A DNA stretch of 64,000 nt from Flavobacterium sp. LHD-80 (GCF_030929605.1 NZ_JAVFVS010000001.1:248001-312000), one strand, 5' to 3'. Shown: positions 17,974-27,057, numbered from the stretch's first letter. Numbers and translations: made by a program. The notes: generated by a model not told the origin, from the letters alone.

Positions 17974-18555
17974 TTAAATAAACTCTGTTTTTAATCTTTC
18001 GGTTTCTCTTAAAAGCTGATACTGGTCTGGCAAATACTGAAGCACTAATTTTAAAATCTTTTCATCATTTGTTTCAGATGAAATTTTTTCTAATAAATTA
18101 ATCTGTTCTGATAACGATTCTGAAATTGAATTCAAATAAGTTTTGTCAAAAGAACTTTCTTCAGTGGCAATCAATTCATATAAATCTCTTTTGTGAGCCA
18201 CATTGATATCAGTAATAATAATGAGCTTTTTATTTGCCATTTCTGATATTCTTTGAAGCAATTGATTTTGATGATCTTCAATTTTTTTGCTTAATTCCTG
18301 TATCGGACTTTCTGAACGTTTTTGTGCAAATTGACTTTTTGAAATAAGTGCATTACTTACATTTGCCACAGCGATAAAAAACGAAGATTCTACTTGATCT
18401 TTATCTATTTGCTGTCTGTTGTTTTGGCTAAAAGCTTCATTTTTAAAGTGACTTGCTTTTTGATGTTCTTTCTTTCCGCATGCTGAAAAAGAGATTATGA
18501 TCAATAAGAAAAAGACTTTTAAAATAGCAGCTTTTATATGGGGCATTGCTTTCAT
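17974..18555 (-). CDS. Helical lipoprotein of unknown function
   Basis: This 193-residue protein has a lipoprotein signal (FLLIIISFSACGKKE). The mature part is helical, with several heptad-like stretches (IQELSKKIEDHQNQLLQRISEMANKKL). It resembles DUF4142-like helical bundles in layout but lacks motifs I can name. It lies 40 bp upstream of the beta-barrel gene on the same strand. Confidence 0.6.
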   Translation of the reverse strand: MKAMPHIKAAILKVFFLLIIISFSACGKKEHQKASHFKNEAFSQNNRQQIDKDQVESSFFIAVANVSNALISKSQFAQKRSESPIQELSKKIEDHQNQLLQRISEMANKKLIIITDINVAHKRDLYELIATEESSFDKTYLNSISESLSEQINLLEKISSETNDEKILKLVLQYLPDQYQLLRETERLKTEFI

Positions 18556-18691
18556 TGTTACTTCATAAAGTATTACATTACAAAGGTGCTAACGAATAGC
18601 TTATTTTGCTTTACAGCATAAAAAAGATTCGTTATATAATTCCCATAATCGTTTTATATAAAGGCTTTAAGGCGTTTTTTGGTAGAAAAAA

Positions 18692-18739
18692 AAGAGCGTT
18701 TACTGCAAATAAATAGTTATTTGCAGTAAACGCTCTTTG
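18692..18739 (-). terminator. Terminator of the histidine kinase gene
   Basis: A perfect 22-bp stem (aaagagcgtttactgcaa and its complement) has an atag loop and a T-run on the minus strand. It closes the kinase/response-regulator unit. Confidence 0.9.
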
Positions 18740-18757
18740 TAAGAATTTGTATATTTT

Positions 18758-20542
18758 TTAATCCGGAAGAAAAACCGTAAACAAAGAACCTTTTCCTGGA
18801 ACGCTGTCGGCCAAAATATAACCTTTGTGATTTTCGACAATTTTTTTGCAGATAGCTAAACCAATTCCAGTTCCTGGATAATCAGTTTTAGAATGCAGAC
18901 GTTGGAAAAGAACAAAAATAGTTTCTTTAAACTGCGGGTCAAATCCCATTCCGTTATCTGAAAAAGTTATTTTATGGTATTTTTTTATAGTTTGTTCCAA
19001 TAAATCTGGATACGCGCTAGAAAGTGTTTTTTCGCTTTCAATGCTAATTTCAGGAATTCGATCGGGCTGACTGTATTTTAAAGAATTTCCAATCAAGTTG
19101 ATGAAAAGCTGTTCAATCTGATACGGAATCACTTCTAACTTTGGAAGTTTTGAAGTGGTAATAACTGCTTTTTTCTCATGAATAAATTCAGTCAATTCAG
19201 ATTCGGCATTTTCTAAAAGTTCATTTAAGTTTGATTTTAAAAATTCCTTTTTAGTTGTATTGGTTCTTGAAAATAAAAGCAAATCATCAATCAAAACGCG
19301 CATTCTTTTTGCCGAACTTTCAATTTTAGAAAGATAATCTTTTGCACTGTCAGACATCACAGCTTTATCGGCATCAGAAACTCTTGAAATAAAAGTTTGT
19401 ATTTTTCTGAGTGGTTCTTGCAAATCGTGACTCGCAACATGGTTGAAAGAAGCCAGCTCTTTATTGCTTTTTTCTAATTCTCTGTTTCGTTCCTGAAGTT
19501 CAATATTTAAAAGATGCTCATCGGTAATGTCAAAATTAATTCCTAGTAGAATTTTACTTCCCTGCTGATCAGTCAATAATTTTCCTGTCGATTTAAAATA
19601 CCTGATTTCGCGATCTGGGCGTACAATTTTATAATAAATAAAAGGAAGGTTCTTTTTCTCTATAATTCCTTCCATCGAAGCAGCCACGGCATCCTTATCG
19701 TCTGGATGTACAAAGTCAAGAAAAGTTTCTTTTACTGGAACAAAAGAATTTGGCGTAACGCCTAATATTCGGAACTGATTGTCTGAATAATCGATTTTAT
19801 TTGAATCCAAATCCCATTGCCAAGTGCTGAATTTTCCAATAATTTCAGACTCCGCCATCAAACCACTTGAAATTAAAAGTTTTTTGTTGAATACTTTCAA
19901 GCGCTCAAAATCTCGACTGATTTGTCGGTAAGCCAATAAAATAAAAGTAAGCGCAGTTAAAAATAAAGAAATAGAAAAAATAGGACTCAGCGAAATTTCC
20001 TGATCATATATTTTAAGTCTTTTTTCTAGATATTTTTTTTCGATGTCATTCATCTTGTCCACTTGAAACCGAATATTTTCCATTAAAATTCGGCCTCCAA
20101 ACATATGATTATCGAGTTTTCGTTTATCGTATGTTTTAGGATCGCTGTATTTCAGGCAATTTTCAAAAGAAACAAATCGCTGAATAATGAGCTTGAATAA
20201 ATTTTCGAGATTTTTCTGCTGCTTCGCATTATCTGCAGTCAGTTTTTTTAAGGTAATAAACGAAGCGTTTACTTTGTCGCGCGAATAAAGATAGGGCGCT
20301 AAAAAACGGCCATTGCGAGTTATGATGTACCCGCGCTGGCCCGTTTCAGCATCTTTAATCGCCGACATTAATCGTTCTAATTGAATGTTAATTTCATAAG
20401 TATGCATCACAAGCTTACTTGATTCATTCAAGTCCTGATTGTGTTTGTAAGCAATGGATGATAGAAATAACAGAATGAAAACTGCGATTACAAAAATAAC
20501 TCTCAATGAGTTTGAAGAATTAAAATTTGGTATCCATTTCAT
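18758..20542 (-). CDS. CHASE3-PAS sensor histidine kinase
   Basis: This 594-residue protein has a membrane segment at 14-31, then a CHASE3 sensor (about 40-180, with the signature DAETGQRGYIITRNGRFLAPY). A second membrane segment lies at 187-206 and a PAS domain at about 235-345 (HPDDKDAV, YRIVRPDREIRYF-like). The HisKA domain has phospho-acceptor His372 in SHDLQEPLRK. The C-terminal ATPase has N (NLIGNSLKYS), G1 (DNGMGFD) and G2 (GTGIGLAICKKIV) boxes. CHASE3 domains sense periplasmic cues, often osmotic or envelope stress. It lies 15 bp downstream of a response regulator gene, its likely partner. Confidence 0.93.
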   Translation of the reverse strand: MKWIPNFNSSNSLRVIFVIAVFILLFLSSIAYKHNQDLNESSKLVMHTYEINIQLERLMSAIKDAETGQRGYIITRNGRFLAPYLYSRDKVNASFITLKKLTADNAKQQKNLENLFKLIIQRFVSFENCLKYSDPKTYDKRKLDNHMFGGRILMENIRFQVDKMNDIEKKYLEKRLKIYDQEISLSPIFSISLFLTALTFILLAYRQISRDFERLKVFNKKLLISSGLMAESEIIGKFSTWQWDLDSNKIDYSDNQFRILGVTPNSFVPVKETFLDFVHPDDKDAVAASMEGIIEKKNLPFIYYKIVRPDREIRYFKSTGKLLTDQQGSKILLGINFDITDEHLLNIELQERNRELEKSNKELASFNHVASHDLQEPLRKIQTFISRVSDADKAVMSDSAKDYLSKIESSAKRMRVLIDDLLLFSRTNTTKKEFLKSNLNELLENAESELTEFIHEKKAVITTSKLPKLEVIPYQIEQLFINLIGNSLKYSQPDRIPEISIESEKTLSSAYPDLLEQTIKKYHKITFSDNGMGFDPQFKETIFVLFQRLHSKTDYPGTGIGLAICKKIVENHKGYILADSVPGKGSLFTVFLPD

Positions 20543-20557
20543 GTTGGCAGGCTTATA

Positions 20558-21007
20558 CTATTTTAGTCGCAGCAGGAAATTATCACGGTTTAACCCAGAG
20601 GTATGATAGTGCCAGTTTACGGTCACGACTTCATTAATTATTTTTTTAAGCGTATTAAAATCGCTCGGCTTTTTGATGTAAATATTGGCACCTTGAATAA
20701 ATGTGTCTTCAATATCTTCTTCAGATGATGAAGTAGAATAGATGGCAATAATGATATTTTTCAGGCGTTCTGTTTTTTTGATTTCGATCAAACATTCTTT
20801 ACCCGTTTTCTTTGGCATGTTCAAATCCAGAAATAAAATATCCGGAAGTTTGTTGTCAAGATTGTTTAAATGATCCATTAACTGCATTCCGTCGTGAACA
20901 AAATCTACATTGGTCTGAATTTTTATTTCTTCAAATGCGTCCTTAAAAAAAAGACGATCATCTTCATCATCATCAGCCAGTAAAATATATAATGCGTTTT
21001 TTTGCAT
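20558..21007 (-). CDS. Single-domain response regulator
   Basis: This 149-residue protein is one receiver domain. Acidic residues DDDEDD (12-17) bind Mg2+, the phospho-acceptor is Asp61 in LFLDLNMPKKTG, the switch Ser/Thr lies in IYSTSSSEED, and the conserved Lys in IYIKKPSDF. This is the Rcp1-like group that usually sits beside CHASE3/PAS kinases and has no output domain. It probably relays phosphate or acts by protein contact. It overlaps the kinase transcript by proximity (15 bp). Confidence 0.93.
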   Translation of the reverse strand: MQKNALYILLADDDEDDRLFFKDAFEEIKIQTNVDFVHDGMQLMDHLNNLDNKLPDILFLDLNMPKKTGKECLIEIKKTERLKNIIIAIYSTSSSEEDIEDTFIQGANIYIKKPSDFNTLKKIINEVVTVNWHYHTSGLNRDNFLLRLK

Positions 21008-21028
21008 TTTAGTGTGGTATTTAGGTTT

Positions 21029-21580
21029 TTATTTTAAATTTTCTCTTCGTTTCTTAATTATTCTTTGAAAAGCCGAAGGTGTAATTCCGGTCGTATTCTT
21101 AAATTGTGTGCTCAAATGCGCAACACTCGAATAATTTAGTAAAAAAGCAATTTCAGTAAGGCTCATTTCATTAATAATGATAAGCTGTTTTGCTCTTTCG
21201 ATTTTTTGTAAAATGATAAAATTTTCGATAGAAGAATAAGTTACTTCCGAAAAAACATTAGATAAATAGCCGTAACTGTGGTTCAATTTCTCGGCCAAGA
21301 ATACAGAACTTTTGTAATTGTTGCTGTCTTCCATGAAAACCAATTCAATTATGGCATCTTTTATTTTTTGTACCAAAACACTTTTTTGATTCTCCACGAT
21401 TTCAAAACCGCATGGACTCAAATTATTTTTTAAAGTTTCGAGAGCATCAGCATCAAGGTTGTCAGCAATCTCGATCTCACCAAATCCTAGACTCGTAAAA
21501 TTTATATTTTGCTGTTCAAGGTTGTGTTTTAGATAAAGAGAACAAATGGTATTAATGTCGAACTTTATAAATAGCTTCAT
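21029..21580 (-). CDS. AraC-type regulator with short N-terminal domain
   Basis: This 183-residue protein ends in an AraC HTH pair (residues about 85-180: VFLAEKLNHSYGYLSNVFSEVTYSSIENFIILQKIERAKQLI, then MSLTEIAFLLNYSSVAHLSTQFKNTTGITPSAFQ). The first 65 residues (MKLFIKFDINTICSLYLKHNL... GEIEIADNL) look like a ferredoxin-like alpha/beta unit rather than a cupin. It is the first gene of a run with the response regulator (21-bp gap), so the three genes probably form one signalling unit that controls the nearby stress genes. The target set is inferred. Confidence 0.85.
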   Translation of the reverse strand: MKLFIKFDINTICSLYLKHNLEQQNINFTSLGFGEIEIADNLDADALETLKNNLSPCGFEIVENQKSVLVQKIKDAIIELVFMEDSNNYKSSVFLAEKLNHSYGYLSNVFSEVTYSSIENFIILQKIERAKQLIIINEMSLTEIAFLLNYSSVAHLSTQFKNTTGITPSAFQRIIKKRRENLK

Positions 21581-21685
21581 TTTATAAAAATTTGGTTAAA
21601 GATACTTAATTTATTTTTGGTTATTGTGTTTAAGATTTGTTAGAAATGCTGAAAATCGAAGAAAAACAAATAAAATTTTCATAAA

Positions 21686-21717
21686 AATACCGTCTAGTAC
21701 AAGTATTAGACGGTATT
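21686..21717 (-). terminator. Terminator of the CsbD gene
   Basis: The stem aataccgtcta / tagacggtatt carries a T-run on the minus strand. It separates CsbD from the AraC regulator transcript. Confidence 0.75.
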
Positions 21718-21738
21718 CCCTGATTGAGATCAAAGGGT

Positions 21739-21924
21739 TTATAAATCTGCAATAATTTTACGAACCTCATCCTTTGTTTTTCCTAGTTTTTGTTGAAGTT
21801 TTCCGTACATTTCGTCTTCTTTTCCTTCATCATACAATAGGTCATCATCAGTAAGGTCAGCATATTGCTGTTTCAATTTCCCTTTTAACTCATTCCAGTT
21901 TCCTTTTATTTCGGTAGTATTCAT
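21739..21924 (-). CDS. CsbD family stress protein
   Basis: This 61-residue protein reads [58 protein letters not shown]. This is the full CsbD/YjbJ-like signature ([27 protein letters not shown]). CsbD-like proteins are abundant under general or osmotic stress; no activity is established. The gene has its own terminator and promoter region and lies between Dps and the regulators. Confidence 0.93.
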   Translation of the reverse strand: MNTTEIKGNWNELKGKLKQQYADLTDDDLLYDEGKEDEMYGKLQQKLGKTKDEVRKIIADL

Positions 21925-22023
21925 GATAGTCTGATTTAGTAATTATTTGTTTTGTAAAATTGCGATTTAAGCGTAAAATAACTGTTATATTAATTTTGGA
22001 TAACGCTGCATAATTCACATTTT

Positions 22024-22494
22024 TTAAGCTTGATAACGGCGCAGAATCCAAGCCATTTTTTCGTGTTCCTGCAAAAGACCTGTAATAAAATCAGCACTTC
22101 CAGCATCATTTGCTTCATCAAAAACCGGAATATAATCTCTAAATTCCGTAACTAATTGTTCGTGATTTTCTAAAAGTTCTTCCAGCATATGTTTTTGCGA
22201 AGCATATTCTTTAGGAGATTCTTTTAAAGTCGAATTCTCGATAAATTCTTTCATTGTTCCAATGGTCTTTTCACCAAGCTGACTGATTCTTTCTGCAACT
22301 TCATCAATCTGTGCTTCTAAAATTCGGTATTGATCCTCAAACAATTTATGCAGTTCCATAAAACTGTTTCCTGAAATGTTCCAGTGAAATTTTCTCGTTT
22401 TCACGTACAATGTCATTTCATTTGATAAAATCGTGGCTAATATGCTAGTGCTTTTCTTTAAATTTTTCGTCGATATTCCGATATGTGGAGTCAT
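22024..22494 (-). CDS. dps: Dps-family ferritin-like DNA protection protein
   Basis: This 156-residue protein has the Dps ferroxidase residues in correct spacing: His37 (FHWN), His49 (ELHK), Asp64 and Glu68 (QIDEVAER). It should form a dodecamer that oxidises Fe(II) with hydrogen peroxide and stores the iron, protecting DNA in starvation or oxidative stress. Its N-terminus (MTPHIGISTKNLKK) has few lysines, so DNA binding is not assured. A CAAAATTA just upstream (22521-22528) reads TAATTTTG on the minus strand and is a likely -7 box. Confidence 0.92.
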   Translation of the reverse strand: MTPHIGISTKNLKKSTSILATILSNEMTLYVKTRKFHWNISGNSFMELHKLFEDQYRILEAQIDEVAERISQLGEKTIGTMKEFIENSTLKESPKEYASQKHMLEELLENHEQLVTEFRDYIPVFDEANDAGSADFITGLLQEHEKMAWILRRYQA

Positions 22495-22645
22495 AACTGT
22501 CTGATTTTTTGGGTTCTTTCCAAAATTAGAAAAGACGACTTCCTTTTTTCTTACATAATTTTTAGAAGATGTTATAGGAATTCAATGTTAATTAGATAAT
22601 TAGATAATGTGGCAATTAGAAAATTACACTTTGAAACAAATACAA

Positions 22646-22767
22646 TGTCACCCTGAGAAGAGTCGAAGGGTGCTTCAATTAGAACTTGGGACTTCTCCCG
22701 AAATCTCAGGAAGCTCCGCCTGACAACAATTCACAATTCACAATTTACAATTCACAATTATAATTTG
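22646..22767. repeat. Repeat-rich intergenic stretch upstream of pyrF
   Basis: The gap holds a gtcaccctgag...cctgac element of a widespread Bacteroidota intergenic type, then a run of degenerate ttcacaa words (22727-22765). I see no gene here. Confidence 0.6.
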
Positions 22768-22775
22768 TAATTTTG
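22768..22775 (+). promoter_or_regulatory. Promoter -7 box of pyrF
   Basis: TAATTTTG is a perfect TAnnTTTG match, 20 bp upstream of the start codon. The -33 box falls in the ttcacaa repeat and is weak. Confidence 0.55.
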
Positions 22776-22795
22776 CCCGACTATTAAAACACACT

Positions 22796-23617
22796 ATGAC
22801 AACACAACAGCTACACGAACAAATTCTTCAAAAAAAATCATTTTTATGCGTTGGTTTAGATCCTGATTTAAGCAAACTTCCACAGCATTTATTAGAAACT
22901 GAGGATCCGATTTTCGAATTCAATAAAGCGATAATTGATGCAACTTACGATTTAGCAGTTGGATACAAACCAAATACGGCTTTTTTTGAAGCATACGGAA
23001 TAAAAGGTTGGATGTCATTACAGAAAACAATTAATTATATCAACGAAAATTATCCTGAAGTTTTTACTATTGCCGATGCAAAACGCGGTGATATCGGAAA
23101 CACTTCAAGCATGTATGCAAAAGCCTTTTTTGAAGACTTGAATTTTGACAGTGTAACCGTTGCGCCTTATATGGGGAAAGATTCGGTTGAGCCTTTTCTA
23201 GCTTTCGAAAACAAACATACAATTATGTTGGCCTTAACTTCAAATGAAGGCGCTTTCGATTTTCAGACTTTAAATACAAACGGAACAGAATTATACAAAC
23301 AAGTTTTAGAAACTTCTAAAACATGGAAAAACAGCGAAAACTTAATGTACGTTGTTGGAGCCACAAAAGCAGAATATTTTGCCGATATCAGAAAAATTGT
23401 TCCAGACAGTTTTTTATTGGTTCCTGGAATTGGCGCTCAAGGCGGAAGCTTATCAGAAGTTTGCAAATACGGAATGAATGATAAAATTGGTCTTTTAGTA
23501 AATTCAGCTAGGGCAATTATCTACGCTTCAAAAGGAACTGATTTTGCTGAAAAGGCTAGAGAAGAGGCTTTGTCAGTTCAAAAAGAAATGGAAGAAATTA
23601 TTAATTCTAAGTTTTAA
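22796..23617 (+). CDS. pyrF: Orotidine 5'-phosphate decarboxylase
   Basis: This 273-residue enzyme makes UMP from OMP, the last step of pyrimidine synthesis. The catalytic motif DAKRGDIG (Lys96) is present, with [12 protein letters not shown] at the N-terminus and the phosphate loop VPGIGAQGG near residue 205. The longer length and these motifs fit the type 2 (mycobacterial/Bacteroidota) OMP decarboxylase subfamily. It is followed by a long inverted repeat, then the BtuF-like gene. Confidence 0.95.
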   Translation: MTTQQLHEQILQKKSFLCVGLDPDLSKLPQHLLETEDPIFEFNKAIIDATYDLAVGYKPNTAFFEAYGIKGWMSLQKTINYINENYPEVFTIADAKRGDIGNTSSMYAKAFFEDLNFDSVTVAPYMGKDSVEPFLAFENKHTIMLALTSNEGAFDFQTLNTNGTELYKQVLETSKTWKNSENLMYVVGATKAEYFADIRKIVPDSFLLVPGIGAQGGSLSEVCKYGMNDKIGLLVNSARAIIYASKGTDFAEKAREEALSVQKEMEEIINSKF

Positions 23618-23635
23618 ATAACTTTATAAATACAT

Positions 23636-23726
23636 TTAACCGCAAAGTTCGCAAAGATTTTTCGCAAGGTTCGCAAGGAAAAAACTTTGCGTTCTTAGCG
23701 CAAATCTTAGCGAACTTTGCGGTTAA
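23636..23726. repeat. Inverted repeat of the cgcaaag word family
   Basis: The arms ttaaccgcaaagttcgcaaa and its complement (ending ttgcggttaa) match at 24 of 25 positions. It lies between pyrF and the BtuF-like gene and may act as a terminator for the former. Relatives lie at 24566-24722, 24896-25106 and 39134-39240. Confidence 0.85.
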
Positions 23727-23743
23727 AATGACAATCTAAATCA

Positions 23744-24544
23744 ATGAAACAAATCAAAGACCAGCTAGGCACTTTACATTCTTTCGAAACAGCTCCAAAA
23801 CGAATTATATCGTTAGTTCCTTCTCAAACAGAATTGCTTTATGATTTAGGTTTAGAAGAAAAAATAATCGGAATCACAAAATTCTGTGTACATCCGTATC
23901 ATTTTAAATCGACCAAAAAAATTGTCGGGGGAACAAAGAAGATTCATTTCGAAAAAATAAAGCTTTTACAGCCTGATATTATCATCTGCAATAAAGAAGA
24001 AAACACAGAAGAAATCGTAAATCAATTACAAGAAATTTGTCCGGTTTGGGTTACGAATATTGTTTCAATAGAAGATAACTTTCAGATGATTTCAGATTTC
24101 GGTCAAATTTTCAATTGCAGAACCGAAGCGCAAAAGTGGAACGACAAATTGACTTTTGCCTTGAGCGATTTCAAAAAATACATTCAAAATATCGAAGTTA
24201 AAAAAGCAGCTTATTTTATTTGGAAAAACCCATATATGGTTGCTGGAAACGACACTTATATAAATGAATTATTAAAGCTAAATCATTTTCAGAATATCTA
24301 CGAAGACAAAGGACGTTATCCTGAAGTGGAACTTAAAAAAATGCGTTTAGAAGGCGATCCTGATATTGTTTTTCTTTCTTCAGAACCTTATCCTTTCAAA
24401 GAAGAAGATGCTTTTGAAATTGGAAGATTTACACATCACGCCAAAACCATCTTCGTCGACGGAGAAATGTTCTCTTGGCACGGCAGTAGATTATTAAAGG
24501 CTTTCGCTTATTTTAAATTACTGCACGAAAGATTGAAAAATTAG
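23744..24544 (+). CDS. BtuF-like substrate-binding protein without signal peptide
   Basis: This 266-residue protein has the helical-backbone metal-receptor/BtuF layout. Domain 1 starts PKRIISLVPSQTELLYDLGLEEKIIGITKFCVHP. The motif LLQPDIIICNKEENTEEIVNQL follows, and domain 2 contains WKNPYMVAGNDTYINELL and the end VDGEMFSWHGSRLLKAF. BtuF-type proteins carry cobalamin or iron chelates to an ABC importer. No signal peptide or lipobox is visible and no permease is adjacent, so the ligand and location are uncertain. A cobalamin link fits the B12-dependent mutase at 32 kb. Confidence 0.8.
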   Translation: MKQIKDQLGTLHSFETAPKRIISLVPSQTELLYDLGLEEKIIGITKFCVHPYHFKSTKKIVGGTKKIHFEKIKLLQPDIIICNKEENTEEIVNQLQEICPVWVTNIVSIEDNFQMISDFGQIFNCRTEAQKWNDKLTFALSDFKKYIQNIEVKKAAYFIWKNPYMVAGNDTYINELLKLNHFQNIYEDKGRYPEVELKKMRLEGDPDIVFLSSEPYPFKEEDAFEIGRFTHHAKTIFVDGEMFSWHGSRLLKAFAYFKLLHERLKN

Positions 24545-24565
24545 TTTTTTTGTTTCAGGTTTCAA

Positions 24566-24722
24566 GTTTCAAGTTGTTGAAAGCTTAACCGCTAAGATTT
24601 GCTCAAAGTTCGCAAAGTTTTTACACAAAGCTTTGCGAACTTTGTGTTTTATATAGTCTCGTAGGTAAAAAAACCTTGCGTTCTTTGCGGTTAAATTATG
24701 TTCAAAGTAAAGCAACTTGAAA
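24566..24722. repeat. cgcaaag-family inverted repeat, nested
   Basis: An outer pair (ttcaagttg / caacttgaaa), a middle pair (cttaaccgc / gcggttaa) and a perfect inner pair (caaagttcgcaaag / ctttgcgaactttg) form a nested hairpin. The unit is followed by the first small-RNA candidate. The same arrangement repeats about 330 bp on. Confidence 0.75.
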
Positions 24723-24801
24723 TAAAAAAAATGCCGACATCTACAAGACGTCGGCATTATTTAACTAACCAAAACCAAAATAATAAATAACCAGTTTATT
24801 A
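24722..24801 (-). ncRNA. Putative small RNA, tandem copy A
   Basis: On the minus strand a ~80-nt unit ends in a strong intrinsic terminator (stem 24730-24758, aatgccgac / gtcggcatt, then T-run). The transcribed part is U-rich (tttattattttggttttgg). It and about 70 bp upstream are conserved in copy B while flanking DNA is not, which argues for function. A GATCTTTG box (24807-24814) may be a variant -7 element; no clean -33 box is seen. No open frame is present. The transcription start is inferred. Confidence 0.45.
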
Positions 24802-24895
24802 CATTACAAAGATCCGACATAAATAAATCTTATGCTGTTAAGTTCTTGTTATTACTTTGTTGGATATAAGTTAATGTTTAAATCTTGATTTTTTT

Positions 24896-25106
24896 GTTTC
24901 AGGTCTCACGTTTCAGGTTGGCATTAGAGTATGTTGATTTTACCGCAAAGAGCGCTACGATTTACGCAAACTTCGCAAAGTTTTTTACAAAAGCTTGGCC
25001 AACTTTGCATTTGTATAAACACTCTAAAATAAAAAAAGACTTTGCGCTCTTTGCGGTAAAACTAACCACAAAGTAAAGCAACATCAAACTAAGAAAACCT
25101 GAAACC
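24896..25106. repeat. cgcaaag-family inverted repeat, second copy of the tandem
   Basis: The arms taccgcaaagagcgc (24941-24955) and gcgctctttgcggta (25044-25058) are perfect complements. Weaker outer arms (tttcaggttg with aacctgaaac) enlarge the hairpin. It is the partner of 24566-24722 in a ~330-bp duplication that includes the small-RNA candidates. Confidence 0.75.
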
Positions 25107-25125
25107 TGAAAACCAACTTTCACAA

Positions 25126-25203
25126 AAAAAGAATGCCGGCATCTCGAAGACGCCGGCATCATTTAACTAACCAAAACCAAAATAATAAATAACCAGTTTA
25201 TTA
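25126..25203 (-). ncRNA. Putative small RNA, tandem copy B
   Basis: The minus-strand unit is nearly identical to copy A over ttaactaaccaaaacc and the following 40 bp. Its terminator stem (25133-25159, atgccggc / gccggcat) differs from copy A by paired, compensating changes (gccgac to gccggc on both arms). That is the pattern expected of a maintained RNA hairpin. The upstream box is GACCTTTG (25209-25216). About 210 bp of gene-free DNA then leads to katA. Confidence 0.45.
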
Positions 25204-25383
25204 CCTTACAAAGGTCTGACATATATCAATCTTTTGCTGTTAAGGTTTTGTTATTACTTTGTTGACCATAAGTTAAGATTTGTCAAAACCTATTTCTGAG
25301 CTTTCTGCAGCGATATATAACTTTTGATTATTAAAATATAATAACAATCAATTTTGTTTATCAATATGCTAAAGATAAGTTTG

Positions 25384-25391
25384 TATATTTG
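25384..25391 (+). promoter_or_regulatory. Promoter -7 box of katA
   Basis: TATATTTG matches TAnnTTTG, 24 bp upstream of the katA start. A TTTG at 25353 is farther away than usual (27-bp spacer), so the -33 box is uncertain. Confidence 0.5.
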
Positions 25392-25414
25392 GTAAAACAT
25401 TAAATATCAGCAAT

Positions 25415-26908
25415 ATGGAATCGAACAAAAAATTAACAACTGCAACAGGAACTCCCGTTCCAGACAATCAAAACATTCAAACTGCTGGCCCACGCGGACC
25501 TGTTTTATTACAAGATTTTTGGTTTTTAGAAAAGATGGCACATTTTGACCGTGAAGTGATTCCGGAAAGAAGAATGCACGCTAAAGGATCTGGAGCTTAT
25601 GGAACTTTTACTGTTACTCACGATATTACAAAATATACGAGAGCAGATATATTTTCAGAAATTGGAAAGAAAACCGAAATGTTTGCTCGTTTTTCTACAG
25701 TTGCAGGAGAAAGAGGTGCTGCAGACGCAGAAAGAGATATTCGAGGGTTTGCCTTGAAATTTTACACCAATGAAGGAAATTGGGATTTGGTTGGAAATAA
25801 TACTCCAGTATTCTTTTTCAGAGATCCAATGAAATTTCCTGATCTAAACCACGCTGTAAAACGTGATCCAAAAACCAATTTGAGAAGTGCTGATAACAAT
25901 TGGGATTTTTGGACATTATTACCAGAGGCTTTGCATCAGGTTACTATTGTAATGAGCGATAGAGGTATTCCGAGATCGTACAGACAAATGCACGGATTTG
26001 GAAGTCATACTTTTAGTTTCATAAATCATCAAAATGAAAGACATTATGTGAAATTTCATTTTGTAACACAACAAGGAATCGATAATCTTTCTGATGAAGA
26101 AGCAGCAAAATTAGTTGGAGGCGACCGAGAAAGCCACCAAAGAGATTTATTTGATGCTATCGAAGAAGGAAATTTCCCAAAATGGAAATTATTCGTTCAA
26201 ATCATGAGCGAAGAACAAGCTGAAACGTATCGTTTTCATCCTTTTGATTTGACGAAAGTTTGGTTAAAAGGAGATTTTCCTTTAATTCCAGTTGGTGAAT
26301 TCGAATTAAATAAAAACCCAGAAAATTATTTTGCAGAAGTAGAACAAGCTGCTTTTAATCCGGCACACGTGGTTCCTGGAATTAGTTTTTCTCCAGACAA
26401 AATGCTTCAGGCACGTTTGTTCTCTTATGGAGATGCGCACCGTTACCGTTTAGGAGTGAACAATTTTCAGATTCCGGTGAATTCTGCGAGATGTCCGTAT
26501 AACACTTTCCACAGAGACGGAGCAATGCGTGTTGATGGAAATAACGGATCTAAAAAACATTATGAGCCAAATAGTTTTGGTGAAATGCAAGAACAACCAG
26601 AATTTAAAGAACCACCATTAAAACTGCACGGAGATGCGTGGGCACATAATTTCAGAGATGATGATAATGACTATTTCACGCAACCAGGTTTGTTGTTCAA
26701 TTTATTAACGCCAGAGAAAAAACAGTTGTTGTTTAAAAATACTGCAGCGCAAGTTGGAGGAGCTCAAAAATTCATACAAATTCGTCACATCAGAAACTGC
26801 TTTAAAGCGGATCCAGCCTATGGAGAAGGTGTAGCAAATGCTTTAGGTTTGACAATGGCTGAAGTTGACGCTTTTGATGATCCTAGATTGTCGATTGTAG
26901 TTCGTTAA
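25415..26908 (+). CDS. katA: Monofunctional haem catalase
   Basis: This 497-residue protein is full length for the clade 3 small-subunit catalases, which convert hydrogen peroxide to water and oxygen. Seen are the active-site His55 ([12 protein letters not shown]), Asn128/129 in [14 protein letters not shown] and the haem-ligand Tyr338 in [14 protein letters not shown]. No signal peptide is present, so it is cytoplasmic. It is monocistronic, with a terminator nested in a repeat. A peroxide-response site was not identified. Confidence 0.97.
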   Translation: MESNKKLTTATGTPVPDNQNIQTAGPRGPVLLQDFWFLEKMAHFDREVIPERRMHAKGSGAYGTFTVTHDITKYTRADIFSEIGKKTEMFARFSTVAGERGAADAERDIRGFALKFYTNEGNWDLVGNNTPVFFFRDPMKFPDLNHAVKRDPKTNLRSADNNWDFWTLLPEALHQVTIVMSDRGIPRSYRQMHGFGSHTFSFINHQNERHYVKFHFVTQQGIDNLSDEEAAKLVGGDRESHQRDLFDAIEEGNFPKWKLFVQIMSEEQAETYRFHPFDLTKVWLKGDFPLIPVGEFELNKNPENYFAEVEQAAFNPAHVVPGISFSPDKMLQARLFSYGDAHRYRLGVNNFQIPVNSARCPYNTFHRDGAMRVDGNNGSKKHYEPNSFGEMQEQPEFKEPPLKLHGDAWAHNFRDDDNDYFTQPGLLFNLLTPEKKQLLFKNTAAQVGGAQKFIQIRHIRNCFKADPAYGEGVANALGLTMAEVDAFDDPRLSIVVR

Positions 26909-26910
26909 AA

Positions 26911-27057
26911 AAGGTTCTAAGATGCTAAGATTCTGAGATACTAAGTTTCTAAACTTTTAATAGTAAACCCGACAGGTTTTAAAAACATGTCGGGTTTATT
27001 TATTTTTATAAGAAAAAAACTTAGAATCTTAGCACCTCAGAACCTTAGCATCTTTAA
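26911..27057. repeat. ctaag-type inverted repeat around the katA terminator
   Basis: The left arm aaggttctaagatgctaaga and the right arm cttagcacctcagaacctta are imperfectly complementary and built of the same 8-bp words as at 15607-15759. The right arm reaches the 3' end of purU. Confidence 0.8.
26964..26998. terminator. Terminator between convergent katA and purU
   Basis: The stem taaacccgaca / tgtcgggttta is followed by a T-rich stretch. It is symmetric, so it can serve both genes. Confidence 0.85.

Noticed and set aside
23618..23743. Cobalamin riboswitch before the BtuF-like gene
   Set aside because: The gap is filled by an inverted repeat that also occurs elsewhere, so it is not specific to B12 genes.
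23636..25106. cgcaaag repeats as a CRISPR array
   Set aside because: The words are degenerate, arranged as inverted pairs and without regular unique spacers; no cas genes are nearby.
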